Below, in pieces: positions 33,497-45,900 of a stretch of 64,000 nt of DNA; within the stretch, counting starts at the first letter, position 1, and the number at the start of each line of letters is the position of its first letter. Source of the DNA: Trema orientale. Lineage: Eukaryota > Streptophyta > Magnoliopsida > Rosales > Cannabaceae. The position numbers were made by a program, and so were the translations under genes. Where the stretch lies: NCBI GenBank assembly GCA_002914845.1, contig JXTC01000063.1, positions 383,830 through 447,829 of the forward strand, written 5' to 3'. A model generated the notes under the pieces. That model did not search any database. It was not told the DNA's origin and was given only the letters and a program-made list of their open reading frames with translations.

Positions 33497-34067
33497 TAGA
33501 GGTGGCAAAACGGGCCGGGTCAAATGGGCCGGCCCGGCCCGCCAATTTGGCCTGCGCGGGCCGGGCCGGCCCAGCCCGCCAACATATATATTTTTTAAAT
33601 TTTTTTAAAAAGTTTTTAAATAAATTTAAATATAAAACCTTTTCTAATACTTATAAATACACATTCTCTCACTTTGTTTTTCACACTTTCAAATTTCAAT
33701 CTAATTCTAAATAATTTTTTGAAGATTTTTAATCTAAACTTTTTTTATCAACTTATATACTTTTAACTTATTTAATTATTTATAAATTTTTATCAAATAT
33801 GAAAAAATCATAACATATTATTTATATGTTTTTATAAATTTTATTTTTAAATTTCTAATAATTTTAACTAATTATACAAATAATAAACTTATTTTTACAT
33901 TTTTTTAAAATTTGGGCGGAGGACGGGTTGGGCCAGCCCGTTTTGGCCAGTCAAAAAGCCCGGAGGGCCCTATTTTATTTTGGGCAGCCCGGCCCGGCCC
34001 GCTCACCCCCTCAAGCCCATCATGGGCCGGGCCAGGCCGGCCCGGCCCGCCCATTTTGCCACCTCTA
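33497..34067. mobile_element. hAT-type MITE, 571 bp, GC-rich ends
   Basis: TAGAGGTGGCAAAA is inverted at both ends. The perfect 8-bp duplication GTTTTAAC lies at 33489-33496 and 34068-34075. Both arms are packed with GGGCCGG/CCCGGCC words (33510-33585 and 33910-34055) and would form a very stable stem, while the centre is nearly pure A/T. TIR style and 8-bp TSD indicate the hAT superfamily. The apparent Pro/Gly/Arg-rich frames in the arms are artefacts of the repeats. Confidence 0.92.
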
Positions 34068-34089
34068 GTTTTAACTGTCTCGGGCTCCA

Positions 34090-34260
34090 CAGATGAGCTA
34101 TAAGGGCCCGATCTATTCTCTTCCAGCCTTTAGGCTTGTGCTGCCCACTTGCTTGCACAACCTAATTCCTATGGCCTTTAACAATCCCGAGCTCCACCGA
34201 GGAGGGAGTTCGAACCAATGAGCTGAATGAGGGAAGAAAAGTAGGAAACATATCCCTACC
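34090..34260 (-). mobile_element. Possible SINE-like fragment
   Basis: On the minus strand 'ggttcgaactcc' (about 34217-34206) is an excellent pol III B box, followed by GC-richer sequence. An upstream A box is not convincing. Low confidence. Confidence 0.25.
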
Positions 34261-34284
34261 ACTACTCCACAACGTTGCAGTGAC

Positions 34285-34445
34285 TTTTACGATAGTTAGA
34301 TATACAATCACTTTTTTTTCGAACTAATTAATCTCACAATTATCTATCACTACACCACATCCTCAGTGGTAACCTTTATGGTACGTTAGATATACAATAT
34401 TTTCTTTCGAACTAATTAACCTCACAATTATCTATCGCTAAACAA
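34285..34445 (+). repeat. Two-copy tandem repeat, about 90 bp
   Basis: 'gttagatatacaat' starts at 34295 and again at 34385, each followed by 'tcgaactaattaa.ctcacaattatctatc.cta'. Confidence 0.8.
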
Positions 34446-35012
34446 TTACTTGAAAAGAAAATAATAATAAAAGGAGGAGAGGGGTACTAGGCCATTGCTA
34501 GTGCTTGCTTTTATATTGATTAGAAACTAGAATAGAACTCATCTCGGTACGATATAAAACTCAAAACACTCTTTGAAAAATTCATTATGTAAGATTTGAT
34601 GGGCAGTTGGACAATTCAGGAGATTTTCAAGTTTTGGTGGGGGAATCCTCTATGCAACTTTCCTGTTGACTTTGTTTTGGAATCTTTTTTTTTTCACTCC
34701 AAAATATTCAAGTTGCTCCATTTAGTTTTCTTGATGTCTGCCACAATATGTCCTATCTAATTACCACACAATAGAACAAAGGAGGCAATTGTTAGTGGGA
34801 AGAAATTAGAAACTCCTCGGGGGATAATCTTTAATAAGCTTAGCTCTGGTTCACTCATTTAAAACATACATTACACTATGTCTAAGCTCTATATATATTC
34901 ATTTATATGTTCCTTTGTGTTGTTAGCCAATATGCCACTTTCATTTTGGTTGGAAAATGTTAGCAATTTAGAATGACAATGTATGTATGTCTTCTCTGTA
35001 CAAAACAATATG

Positions 35013-35054
<42 letters not shown>

Positions 35055-35340
35055 ATAAAGGATAATCTAGCTTGCATAATAAGATCAAGTCGCTTATACT
35101 GCATATCCAAAATTAAGGATTAGGAGTCCCGCAAATAAATTATAAATCAATAACAAAAAGAAGTCCTTTTGTGTTTTTCTTTTTTCGAGTATTTATTTAA
35201 TTAATTGGCTAAAAATTACAAAAGCTATCTAAGACAAAAGGAGGAGAATAGAAAAAGTTTTCACGTGTAAAGAGGAAGAAAAGGTTTATCTGGCCTTTTC
35301 TTTATGCTTTTGTATTTAATTGCACATGTATAAAAGATTA
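34446..35340. other. Intergenic DNA with a (TA)n tract
   Basis: A (TA)n microsatellite of about 28 bp lies at 35017-35047. I saw no gene or delimited transposon. Confidence 0.55.
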
Positions 35341-35347
35341 TCTCAGC

Positions 35348-37602
35348 TAGGAGTGTTCACGATTCGGTTTGGCTGGTCTGAACCTCCTATAAGTTGACCG
35401 AATTTTATGTGCAGTTTTGCTAGATAATCAGACCGTACAGTCTATAATGACTGGTCAAAATAGACCAGATCGTACCTATGTTTTGCGGTGTGATCTGGGC
35501 CATTTCCAAAGTTTGGAATTTAGGTTTTTACATTAACTTTGACAAATTGGGCCTTAATTATTTTTGCTTTTTTTTTTTTTTGGCTAAAATTCATATTTTT
35601 AATTAATATATATATATATATGACACATTTTTAGTCTTAAAGGGTGTTAAGTCTAGATTCCAATCCGAAAAAAAAATCAAGATATCAAAAATACATTAAA
35701 ACTTGAAAAAAAAGAAAAACATAAAAAATAAAAAGTTACAACCAAATCAAAGAAAGAATCATAGTAATTTTAAAATTTAAGTTATAACTCAATCGAAATC
35801 CAAAGTCCATACTAGATTAAAATAAATAACAAACAAGTTACAACAACAACAAAAACTTCAATCTTCAGCAGACTTGAATTCTGCAAAAAAGAAATGAGTA
35901 TTAGACACACACATAAATATTACACCTCAATACCCATTATAAAGATTATTAAAAAAAAAAAGATTAGGTATACCACCAAACCTAATCAAGGTTTACTACT
36001 TCCGATGTTACGGTTGATTTCTCTATAAAGTCAAGAAAATTTGTAAAAAGTTAAACAACTATAATATTACAATATACAATTAATAGCTAATACAAAATAG
36101 CAAACATGCTTATAACGTAAAGAAAGAATTTAATACTTGCTTCAACACTTTTACAAGTTGCAATCTCTTCCAAAACTATAGCTTAAAACAGAATAAAAAA
36201 TATCTTTTAGTAATCAACAATAAATTAAAGTAATCTAATCAGCACATCACAAATTAAAGTAATCTATCCTCCTAAAATCTATCAGCACCTCACAAATTCA
36301 AGTAATTACAATAAATTAAACACAACCAATGCATAAAATTTATCAACCATACCAAGGGGAGGGAGCGGGAATCTAAAATTGTAATTAAACAAGAGATTGA
36401 AGCCAAGCCTGAGATTAAAGAGCTTATGGCCTAAGACGAGGTGCCAACAGTATTGAGCGTTAATGAGGTATTGGAATAGGTGATTTGGAGTAAGGCGAGT
36501 CTGCTTACACACCAGCTGTAGGGAATGGTATTAGTATACATAAAATATACTATGCGAATATTATATAATTATATACAGGAGATAATTACAAAGAATGATA
36601 GATAATTTATTTACACATAATAAATAGTTATATGTGCATATATTTTTCTTTAAGTAGCTTGTTATCATTATTAACTAATGCTATTAATGATCGTATACAC
36701 GACTTTGAGATATGGACGCTGAACCATTATTAAAGAGCTACTCATTATAATCAGATGAGACTTCTGCACATTAATTCTGAGACAAATTTCGACCCTCCCT
36801 TTATAATTATAAATAACTCTTTTTTTGTTCGAAACATAGACTTAAAACAATAGATAGATAACTCAGCATACGTATATAACCAAAGTTTCATGAAAGCATG
36901 AAGACAAATTAAACTAATATCTCTAAATGGTTTTAACTACGTACGAGAGACAATTGACTGAGGGGAGAGCCAAGGTTGTGCTAGGTGCTGGCCGAGAGCG
37001 TTGATGATGCATGTGCTTAGCTAGGAGGCGTTGAGTGTCGACGAGGTACTGGCTGATGGGAGAGCGAAGCTTCGATGCGGTGCTATCCGAGGGGAGAGAG
37101 ACGATGAGAGAGTGAGAGATAGACGACAAGATCGAAGAGAGAGACTAGAGTTGGGTGCTAACTAGTGAGTGGCGACTGCTGAGAATTAAGAGAGAGCGAC
37201 TTAGAGTGAGTGGATGTTGGCATACAGCGTTGGGCGAGAAAAGGAGAGAGACGGGTAGTGACTAGTGAGTGTGAACTAACGGAGAGTATTTAGTGATAAC
37301 CCTTGAGAAAATGGGTTGCGTATTTAGTTGGGCTTAGATTTTTAATGGGCTCTTGAGTTGGGCTATTGTTACAACTAAACAACTATATAAAACTTATAAC
37401 AAAAATATACATATAACAAATATTCGGCTGGTTCAGATTGAAACTGCCCAAATTCGGCCAAAACTGAACACCGCACCGCACTAGTCGGTTTGATGATTTC
37501 CCAAACCATCATCGGTTGTAGATAAAGAGAAACTACCAGTTCAGTGCGGTTTGGATTGGTGCGGGCGGTTTCCCCGGTGCACCGTTTTTTTGAACACCCC
37601 TA
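35348..37602. mobile_element. hAT-like non-autonomous element, 2.26 kb
   Basis: The ends TAGGAGTGTTCA and (reversed) TAGGGGTGTTCA have the CAGGGGTGTTCA style of plant hAT elements. Flanks ATCTCAGC and ATTTCAAC match at 6 of 8 positions. The subterminal regions carry 'cggtttgg', 'ggtctgaacc' and 'cggttt' words on both sides. The interior is mostly A/T. The block 36930-37280 is GA-rich and less AT-rich, possibly captured DNA or a leader. No hAT transposase motif was seen in any frame, so it could only move with help. Confidence 0.65.
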
Positions 37603-37848
37603 ATTTCAACTTTGCTAAAGTAAAGCTCCATATACTTGTATGGATTCCTAATTATGAAATGGCAAAGGAAAAAAGGCTTTTCCGCATATAAAAGCCCAAT
37701 TTGTGGTTGAACCTTTCCTCTATTATACTAACAACATTTGACATTTGGAGATATTCTCAGTGCCTAGTCTTTGCCAGGACTCTATCAGTGAAAGAATCAT
37801 TCCTATCTTTAAGTCAAAAAGATGTAACAAAGTTGATGGTTTTTTATT

Positions 37849-38282
37849 GAGGAAATTTGATTTTTTATGGTATTTTTCCAAAAAAATTGAAAAATCTCAA
37901 AATTTAAAATTGTTCTGAAAAATCCCGGATTTAAATATAAAAATACCACTCTTAAAAGTATTTAGAAAAATACTATTTTTTAGTGATTGATGAGATACTT
38001 AAAGTAACTAGTTGAGTTATCTGAGGTAACTTGAACAGTTACTTCAAGTAACAGGATTGGTTACTCTAAGTAACCTAACTGGTTACCTCGAGTACCATTG
38101 AAAATACCAAATTTAAAAAAAAATGGTATTTTTCTAAATATTTTTTAAAAGTGTTATTTTTCTAATAATACTTTTAAAAAGTGATATTTCTCTAAATCAA
38201 TCCGGGATTTTTCAAAACGATCAGTCCATCCTGAATTTTTCAAGTTTTGGTATCTTAGGCCTGGAATTTTATAAATAGCCCT
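37849..38282 (+). mobile_element. Family B repeat, copy 4 (best preserved)
   Basis: 434 bp from 'gaggaaatttga' to 'ataaatagccc'. The core, about 37990-38100, has seven or more GTAAC/GTTAC words such as 'ggttactctaagtaacc', spaced roughly 18-20 bp. Arms with 'aaatactattttt/aaaaatggtatttttc' flank it. Confidence 0.78.
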
Positions 38283-38324
38283 TTTTTAGTCTTATAACAC
38301 AAACGGTTTAACATTACACACCAA

Positions 38325-38356
<32 letters not shown>

Positions 38357-38467
38357 GGAAGACTTCTCAATGGTTACAATTTTTTTGTGACCATGAATGG
38401 GTACTTAAAAAAGTAGTGATAGCATTAAATTTTTTTGATGGTGATAAATAGCATATATATATGGGCA

Positions 38468-38693
38468 CCAATCCAGTAGGTTTTTTTTTTTTTTTAACCT
38501 ATGTATAGGTTTTAATTTAGCCAATGAAAATTTTTTTTGCACATTTTTTTATATTAAAAAGTTAGAGAGAGAAATGGCATTAATGATGCACGTCTTTTCA
38601 TGCACATCATTATAGCCGTTGGATAATGATGATCCAACGGCTAAAAAAAAAATACTTACACATAGGTAAAAGAAAAAATACCTACTGGATTGG
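38468..38693. mobile_element. Family A MITE, copy A5 (best ends)
   Basis: The 13-bp inverted end CCAATCCAGTAGG is perfect. Further inward 'acctatgtataggt' and 'acttacacataggt' pair, and a central 'gccgttggataatgatgatccaacggc' stem (in pieces) lies at about 38612-38641. It is flanked by (TA)n on both sides, and the subtype is shared with A2, A6 and A7. Confidence 0.82.
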
Positions 38694-38759
38694 CAACTTA
38701 TATATATATACCAACCCCCCTCCCCCCGCGCGGAAAGAAAGATGATGGTAGTTTCCTCA

Positions 38760-41386
38760 TTATAAGGTATAAAACGTTTTTTTCTCCCTCTAATTTATTA
38801 TTATTATAATTATTACTTTGTAATGGCAAGATAATTCTGGAGTTATACTAACCACAACAAGTTTCTTTGATCTTTTGGAATGGATGGAAGAACAACTTCA
38901 TATTAATGCAATTAATAAGCTTTTTTTGGGCCTGTTTGGCAAAGTTTATATTTTTTGTTCTTTAAAAAAATTAAATTTTGGATGAAGATGTTTTCAAGAT
39001 ATCGTTGAGTTATAACAAAGTTACTTTTGGGGGTAAAACAGCCAATTCCCTGAATTTAGATTAGCTGCGAAATTACTAAACCTCCCATAAAAATTGCCAT
39101 TTCTGAAAATTTTCCCAAAAGAAGAAAAGAATAGTTACATTTTGGCGGGTTTCAAATCATGGAACCCAAACTAAAATTCAAAAATTTCAACGGGGAAGGT
39201 AGAAATCTTGAATTCCAATTGGGGCAAAGTTAGAATTTTCAAAAAAAAAAGATACAAGTTATGAATATGACACATTTTTAGTAGGAGTCGCTCCTTCACT
39301 TGCGCCACTTATTATTGCTCAATGAGTCGTATGTTACTGTTAGACACGAATGAAATCGATATTGATTGTCAGTGGACTGCATTACTCATTTAGTGTCATT
39401 TATGTTTCTTGATAGAAACTATATTGTCAAAACTAATTATGATTCTCGCTGGTATTTATTATAAGAGTAAGACTAAAATTCATATGATTTAACACCAATT
39501 TTTGATAGGTTGAAAAAATAACTCTGAGCTTTACCATTACCACTGTTGATAATTTGATATTTGCCGTTTATATTCTCCAAAACAAATTTAGTACAATGTC
39601 ACGTGGGTTGATTCAACCCGGTGGACGTGGCATCGCAGGAGGGGTCAAAGAGGGGGTGCGTAGAGGGAGGGTGGGCCTGTGGCCCTGAAGGCTGTGTGAG
39701 GAAGGATGGTTTTGTAGGGCAGCTGTCTATTGTCTTAGGAAGGGGAGCACGTGACTAGCACGAAGGTCCCCCCCTCTCGAATGTCTGTCTTTGATCCCTC
39801 CAAATAATTAATTTGAACCCTCTCTCTCTCTCAACCCCCTCTCCTCTTTTTTCTACCATTAGTTCAGCCATTGAGCCACCATTAATGCATTGACAACTGG
39901 TGGTGCTTGAGAATGATTCCCTTGTTGCCCCTAGTACAAAAATTTATTTACACCAGAGGATCTCCAACCCTTACCCTGCATAGATGATATGACTCCAACT
40001 AATTGGTCACTACTCGCTAGATTACTAGTTACTACGACTAAGATACTAAGTATATTAAAAAAAAAAGTACTAATTCTCCTAAAACGTTATTGCTAATACA
40101 TGCATTTAATTTCCATAAATTTTTTTTTCTCAAAAACCAGTGAAAAAGTCACCAAACGCTTTTTATATCAACTGTTACTTTTAATTTTGTTTTGCAATAC
40201 AGAAAAACAATTGTTGTAATATATGATTAGTTATAGATCTTAGTTATGTGGAAATTGTTTGTATTTGAAATTATGTATTAACTCTACTACACTACTATAT
40301 TGTGAGTTCATGAAATTCTTTGAATTAGTTAGTTAGAAGTACGTGCATGATAACATCGATTTTATACATATATCTATGCATTCTAAATGTGTGATGTGCA
40401 CAGAGGACAAAACGTGACAATAAATTGATAATTTTTAAGTGCTCAATCAGGGGTGATTACGTAATTGAGGTATAGCTCATGATGTATTGGCAATGGGACC
40501 TGGTAAGGTAAGAGTGGGCCTATCCCTTCACAGCTAAGCTAAGAAAACCTCTGGCCTCTGGGGAGGCTGTGACTGAGAGAGTAAGGGTCACTAGGCATGC
40601 ATTAAATCCAAAATGACCCTTATCTTGCCAAATCTAAGTGGGTCCTAAAGTTTATTATGCCTCCTTAAGATTAAGGGTCCCGCGCACTTTTCCTATACTA
40701 TCTATATCTACAATACTGCCATTTTTGTCAAATAACCACAAGTATTACTACTTCATCGAGTCAAAAGAATAATCCAAATGGGCTTTTTCCCCCTTCGTTC
40801 ATTTCGTAACATCATATTGAAAACCTAAATGGGTCATTACTTATTTCCAGAAAGTTTAATCTTTAATATTATTTGGACCCTTAATTAAACTGAAAAACCC
40901 TGAAAGCGATCACATTGAAAGGCGTTTTTCGATTCTTGGCCACAAAAATCCAAAGAAACTCCAAGTGATTTAGGTCACCCTCTACCGCGTGACTAACCAA
41001 AGTTGAAAAGATATATCACTCTCCCGAACTGAAAAAAAAAAAGGGAATGTATTTTCACATCAACCTCAATATTAAGACTTTTCATCTTCTCATAGCCACT
41101 AATTTTTTCTTCCATATGGAAAACGATGTGCAATTTGAAATAGTATCATTCCAAGTACTCTTACCACATCGATCAAAGACAAGTGAGGGACAAAACTAAG
41201 TTGCCACATAGCAATTTGAAATATAAAGAAGAAAGTGGATATTGATGAGTCATCTGAAAATAGTTGGTCTTTCTTTCATGCATACGCATTTTCATTGTAG
41301 GGACTGTGTTTCTCCCACGTAGATGTTATTTAGCTCATTGCTATTGTAATACTTACGCAGCATATTTGTCATGTATTTTAGTTTTA

Positions 41387-41419
<33 letters not shown>

Positions 41420-42780
41420 AAGTATTGAAATTAGGTGAAATAAACTTTTTTAATAGTGAATTTTAGAAAATACATCACTCATAATAGTAATTAGATAAAA
41501 TTTTCAAAAAAAAAAATAGTAATTAGATAAAATACACCCTTTTAAAAAACGGAGGTATAAAAAGACTTATATACCCTTAAATCGAGAGCGCTGAATAAGG
41601 GTGTCAAGAGCTAGATAATGTGTCTAGGAAATAGAAAGAAAAAAAAGTTATATTCGAGTGTTTAGCACCCGACAAAGTGTGAAGAGTGCTAGATATGACA
41701 TTGAGCTGTGCTAGACAGGGTGTCGAGTAGTACTAGACAAAGTGTATAGCAACTCGAAAGAAAAAAAATAAAAAAAATTTGAGTCGTGAAATGGCGTCGA
41801 GAGGTGCTAGATATGTCTGTCTAGCTAGCAACTCGATCTTCCTTGTTTATAGTCAGGATATGGACATTTGATGAGATAAGTACTAGGAGTATTTTTGTAT
41901 TAAAGAAAAATTAACATTTAAAAACACGTATTCGCCAAAAAATAATAAAAAAAGAAATATGTTTCCTAAAATACACTATGACAAAAGATATATTTTACAA
42001 AGAATATGCACAATATTATTAGCCATTTATGGGATAGAGGTTTTCCCATATGTATTTGTATATGTATTTATACTACCTAATTATGGATCGCCATGTTATT
42101 TCAAGAGAAACTGGAGATCTAGGATTTCTGAAGTAGTAGTCCAATATTTGGTAATCTAAATCAGTTTTTGTTAGGATTTCGTGTAGTGAAAAAAAAAAAA
42201 AAAATGGTGGCTAGGCATAAGAATTTTGGACCGAACAATTAATGTGAGCTTGCATGTATATTAGAACATGGTCACATGGGTAACTAAGTGGCCTTATTCA
42301 TTACTTATATATGCATAAAGCTATAAAGTATATTTATTATCTTATTAAATTTAGAAGGAACATGGAATATTTACAGTGTATGACTGGCTAGAACATATAT
42401 ATTTGTAGCTCATGTGCATCATCTCGCTCATGAATTGTGTTCATATTCTCTAATATTGATCCCGCCAATATGTCATATGCTGTAATTCAAACCAAGGAAG
42501 ACTATCTTCACATAATAGAATATTATATAGATTGATATATAGTCCAAACTACCGAACAGGTCGAAATTTTCAACTTAGTTACTTGAAAATTTCTAAATTA
42601 TAGGGCTCCTTTTTATTTTCCATGACAAACCAGGGTGTCATGTGTTGAGTAAAGTACTACAAAGATCCTTATTGTTTACTAATGTGAAGCTATGCACACA
42701 TAACGAAGTAACAATTACTAAAACCAAGTGCTTTTGATAAAATGCAGAAGTTCTGGTACGGATCACGATGCAAATGCCCA
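38760..42780. other. Intergenic DNA, no gene seen
   Basis: A partial Tourist-like end ('gggcctgtttggcaaag') is at about 38930. The segment 39595-39910 is GC-richer, with CACGTG cores at 39601-39606 and 39750-39755 and a CT-rich run after it. At 41580-41860 a loose repeat of 'gtgtcgag.ggtgctaga' words occurs about every 35-60 bp. No exon, tRNA or microRNA precursor could be supported. Confidence 0.5.
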
Positions 42781-42789
42781 ATAAATTTA

Positions 42790-42973
42790 GAATAATGCTA
42801 TAAGGCACCAGTGGTGCTGGGCACCACAGTGATGTGTCAGTTTGTCATTAGTTAATCATAATTATAATTTAAGTGGGGCTCATGTGGGACCCAGTTTGTT
42901 AATTAAATCATCCAGTGACAAACAGACATGTCACTGTGGTGCTGGGCACCACTGGTGCCCCATAGCATTGCTC
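42790..42973. mobile_element. Mutator-type MITE M5, 184 bp, fully palindromic
   Basis: The left GAATAATGCTATAAGGCACC and right (reversed) GAGCAATGCTATGGGGCACC arms pair on inward through 'agtggtgc' and 'gcaccacagtga' to the centre. The perfect 9-bp duplication ATAAATTTA lies at 42781-42789 and 42974-42982. The GCACCAGTGGTGC tip is itself a palindrome. Confidence 0.92.
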
Positions 42974-42982
42974 ATAAATTTA

Positions 42983-45900
42983 GTACTCCATGCTAGTGAT
43001 TTCATTGATTTAATTAATTAGCTAATTAGTGCATTATGAACTAATTGCAGAATATGTATATTTATATTTATATATATAGCGGCAATTAATTCAATTGATG
43101 TCTAGCTGAGTAGCTCATCATGAGTCTAAACCTGAATTAAATTATCATTATTTGTTTTTCATAGAATGAATTAAATTAATTAGGATTTAGGACCTTATGC
43201 CTAAAAAATTAATCACAGCATTATTGATTTTAAATTATTCTAGCCCTGTTGCATGCTGGTTGTGGTAACTTCTTCCTTTCTACGTATATTGCAACCGTTT
43301 TTCTGTTGGTATGGGTTGTTCAATTATATATGGTTTTGCTGTCAGATCGATCTACTAAACATGTGCTTTCATATACGTACATGCAGAGAGATTTTCAAGC
43401 AGCTTGAATTCCCCAATTACATATCCTGGGGATGAAAAGAAAGAAAATTTATACATTGGCTTGTTTGATAACAGTTTTATTTGCTTTATAAAAAATCTTT
43501 ATTATTATTTATATTTTTCTAAAACAAAAAAGAACGAAAAATAAAAAATAAAATACCAAACAAACATATATAATAACAGGTAGAAGATTTGGTTTTCTTG
43601 TTGATCTTCAAAGCACAATACATGATTTTTTCTTTCCTTTTTTCCTAGACGTGACACAACTGTACATTTCACTTGATGTTCAACTAGATATAGTCTCAAT
43701 CATTGAAGATTAAAGTGCTTAATATTTTAATACCGAGAGCAATTAAGAAAATACAAAACACACAGATAAGATATTTATAATAGTGGCCAGTTTACTCCAA
43801 CATGAGAGCTACGTCCACTTTTAACCACTGTGAGTTTTTAATTTTCACTATGACGAACGAAAAAGATTATGAATATATCTCACATCTCTCGTCTCTCTCA
43901 AACTTTGCGACTCCCTATGTATTCTAACTTACCCAAACTCGGCATCCGATCATTCTTTATATAGAGAAAAACTAGGACAATCAAAATATATGTGTAAAAT
44001 CGCGAAAATACACTTACTGATAATTTTTTTTTTGAGAGAGATTTACCGTCCCTTTCCAGCTCATACGTTAATCTTACTGCAAAATTCAATCTGCATGTGT
44101 ATAGCACACGATATTTCATCTTCGACTCTCTTTATTAATATATTTAGGCTTTACAGATATAGCATCATTTACTATGACCGTTCTGAACATTTCCCTTTGA
44201 ACATTATTTTATCATGTCTACTTAAGCATTTAAGTTTCTTTTCTATAATAATACGCAAAAAAAAATTAGTCTCATATATATTGGAGAATAATAGCGCATA
44301 TGGTTTTCAAGAACATGCCGAGTTGGTTAAAACTTTTGGTGCCCCATGCATCCTATAATGATATTTCAGTTATATTACCGAGTCTAATAGGGTTACCAAG
44401 TCCAATTTTATTTTTCTTCAAAATGATTTTTCACGATTTAATTGGGTTATACCAATTGATGTGTCATTTTATTAGAAAGGGGCACTAATTTCGTAAAATT
44501 ATGTATGACTTCGCACCAGCGCATTAATTAGTACTACGCCAATATCAAAGGTGGATGAATTGTGTGTGTTAATCTCATGATGAACTTTGTCAAAGATTAA
44601 AAGAGAACTTACACTAGGGATGAAATGAGAGACACATAATAATGTGGTTGAAAGAATCCAGTACTTATAGGAATAAAAACATTTTGATTTTGGACCAATT
44701 ATATATTTACCATGTATGTATAAGGGTCAGTTTAAGGAGTGCTTAAATTTAATATATGTAGGGAGACCAAAATCAATTGCACATGAGTATGGTGGCGTTA
44801 TGTGTATAAGTAGAACTGAATAATTATTGATACTAATCTTAATTCTCAATAATATTTTAGCTAATGAATTGACTAACTGGATGAGAGAGATAGAGAGAGT
44901 CATATATGTATATATGTATATAAGGTAAAAGTTGGGACACTAAAATCTTATATTAAAAATTTATACCAGTAAAATAATATTAATTTTAATCACATAATTT
45001 TAAATAGTATGATCTAACTTTCAAAAAAGAAATAATTGAAATGAATGTCACCTCATGTGTAAGTTTTTTGTGTAATATTAGTCTCTCAAGTATTACTCAT
45101 ATATATATATATCCAATCTAGGTTTTTGCACTTTCAGCTCAAAAAAAAAAATTTCTAGTGTTTAGAACCTTTTTATTATTATTCTTTTCCCCTTTTGTAC
45201 ATTAAGGAAACTGAATAATATCAAGTGGGCATTGAGACCCACATGGTGTCACAGGCAAGAAACAGTGAACCGCTCTTGAAATCTATCTCTCACGCACGGC
45301 ACACATGACACAACAAAATTGAGTGTTTTCATATGAAGATTAGAAGATATATTAAGATGGAAACAGTAGAAGTCGAAGCTTGGGAGAAATATATGTTGTG
45401 CAGCCTCTTTTTCGGCGTGCAACGAGGCCCCCTAACCTTATTAATCTTCTTTTCTCATCTCTCTCAGTATATATAGATATATTATCTAAACGTATATATG
45501 TACATATATTTGCAAGACGTTTACAAATATACGATATCATGTGCAAGTGCCACATCACGCTCCAGGACCAATATCGCTCACATGCCTATGTATCCATAAA
45601 GCCGGGCATCTGACACTTGCTCCTAATCTAACGCTCTATTATTACATTACCTTCTTCCAAAGAGTAGTTCCTTATCTCTGTTGTGTTATATTCCTCCTTG
45701 TAGTTAATGCCTTCTTTTTAACACTATATACTCTACTCATTGCCTCAACTTGTACGTAGAGCCTTGTCAAACAAATCTCAAGTCTAAAATAAAGTCAACC
45801 TTTTTATTTAAATTATATTTTGCATGCACGATATATTGTATATATAATCTTTGTTCAAGTGAGTGCATTGCAATTGAAGTTTTCTTAGCACATGGCCAGA

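Noticed and set aside
33905..34103. Pro/Gly/Arg-rich frames on both strands
   Set aside because: They arise from the GGCCCGG repeats in the hAT MITE arm.
39735..39765. Sequence 'ggaaggggagcacgtgact' resembling miR164
   Set aside because: Too many mismatches to the mature miR164 and no complementary arm for a precursor hairpin was found.
44312..44400. 'atgccgagttggttaaaac' resembling a tRNA A box
   Set aside because: No convincing B box at tRNA spacing and no acceptor stem.
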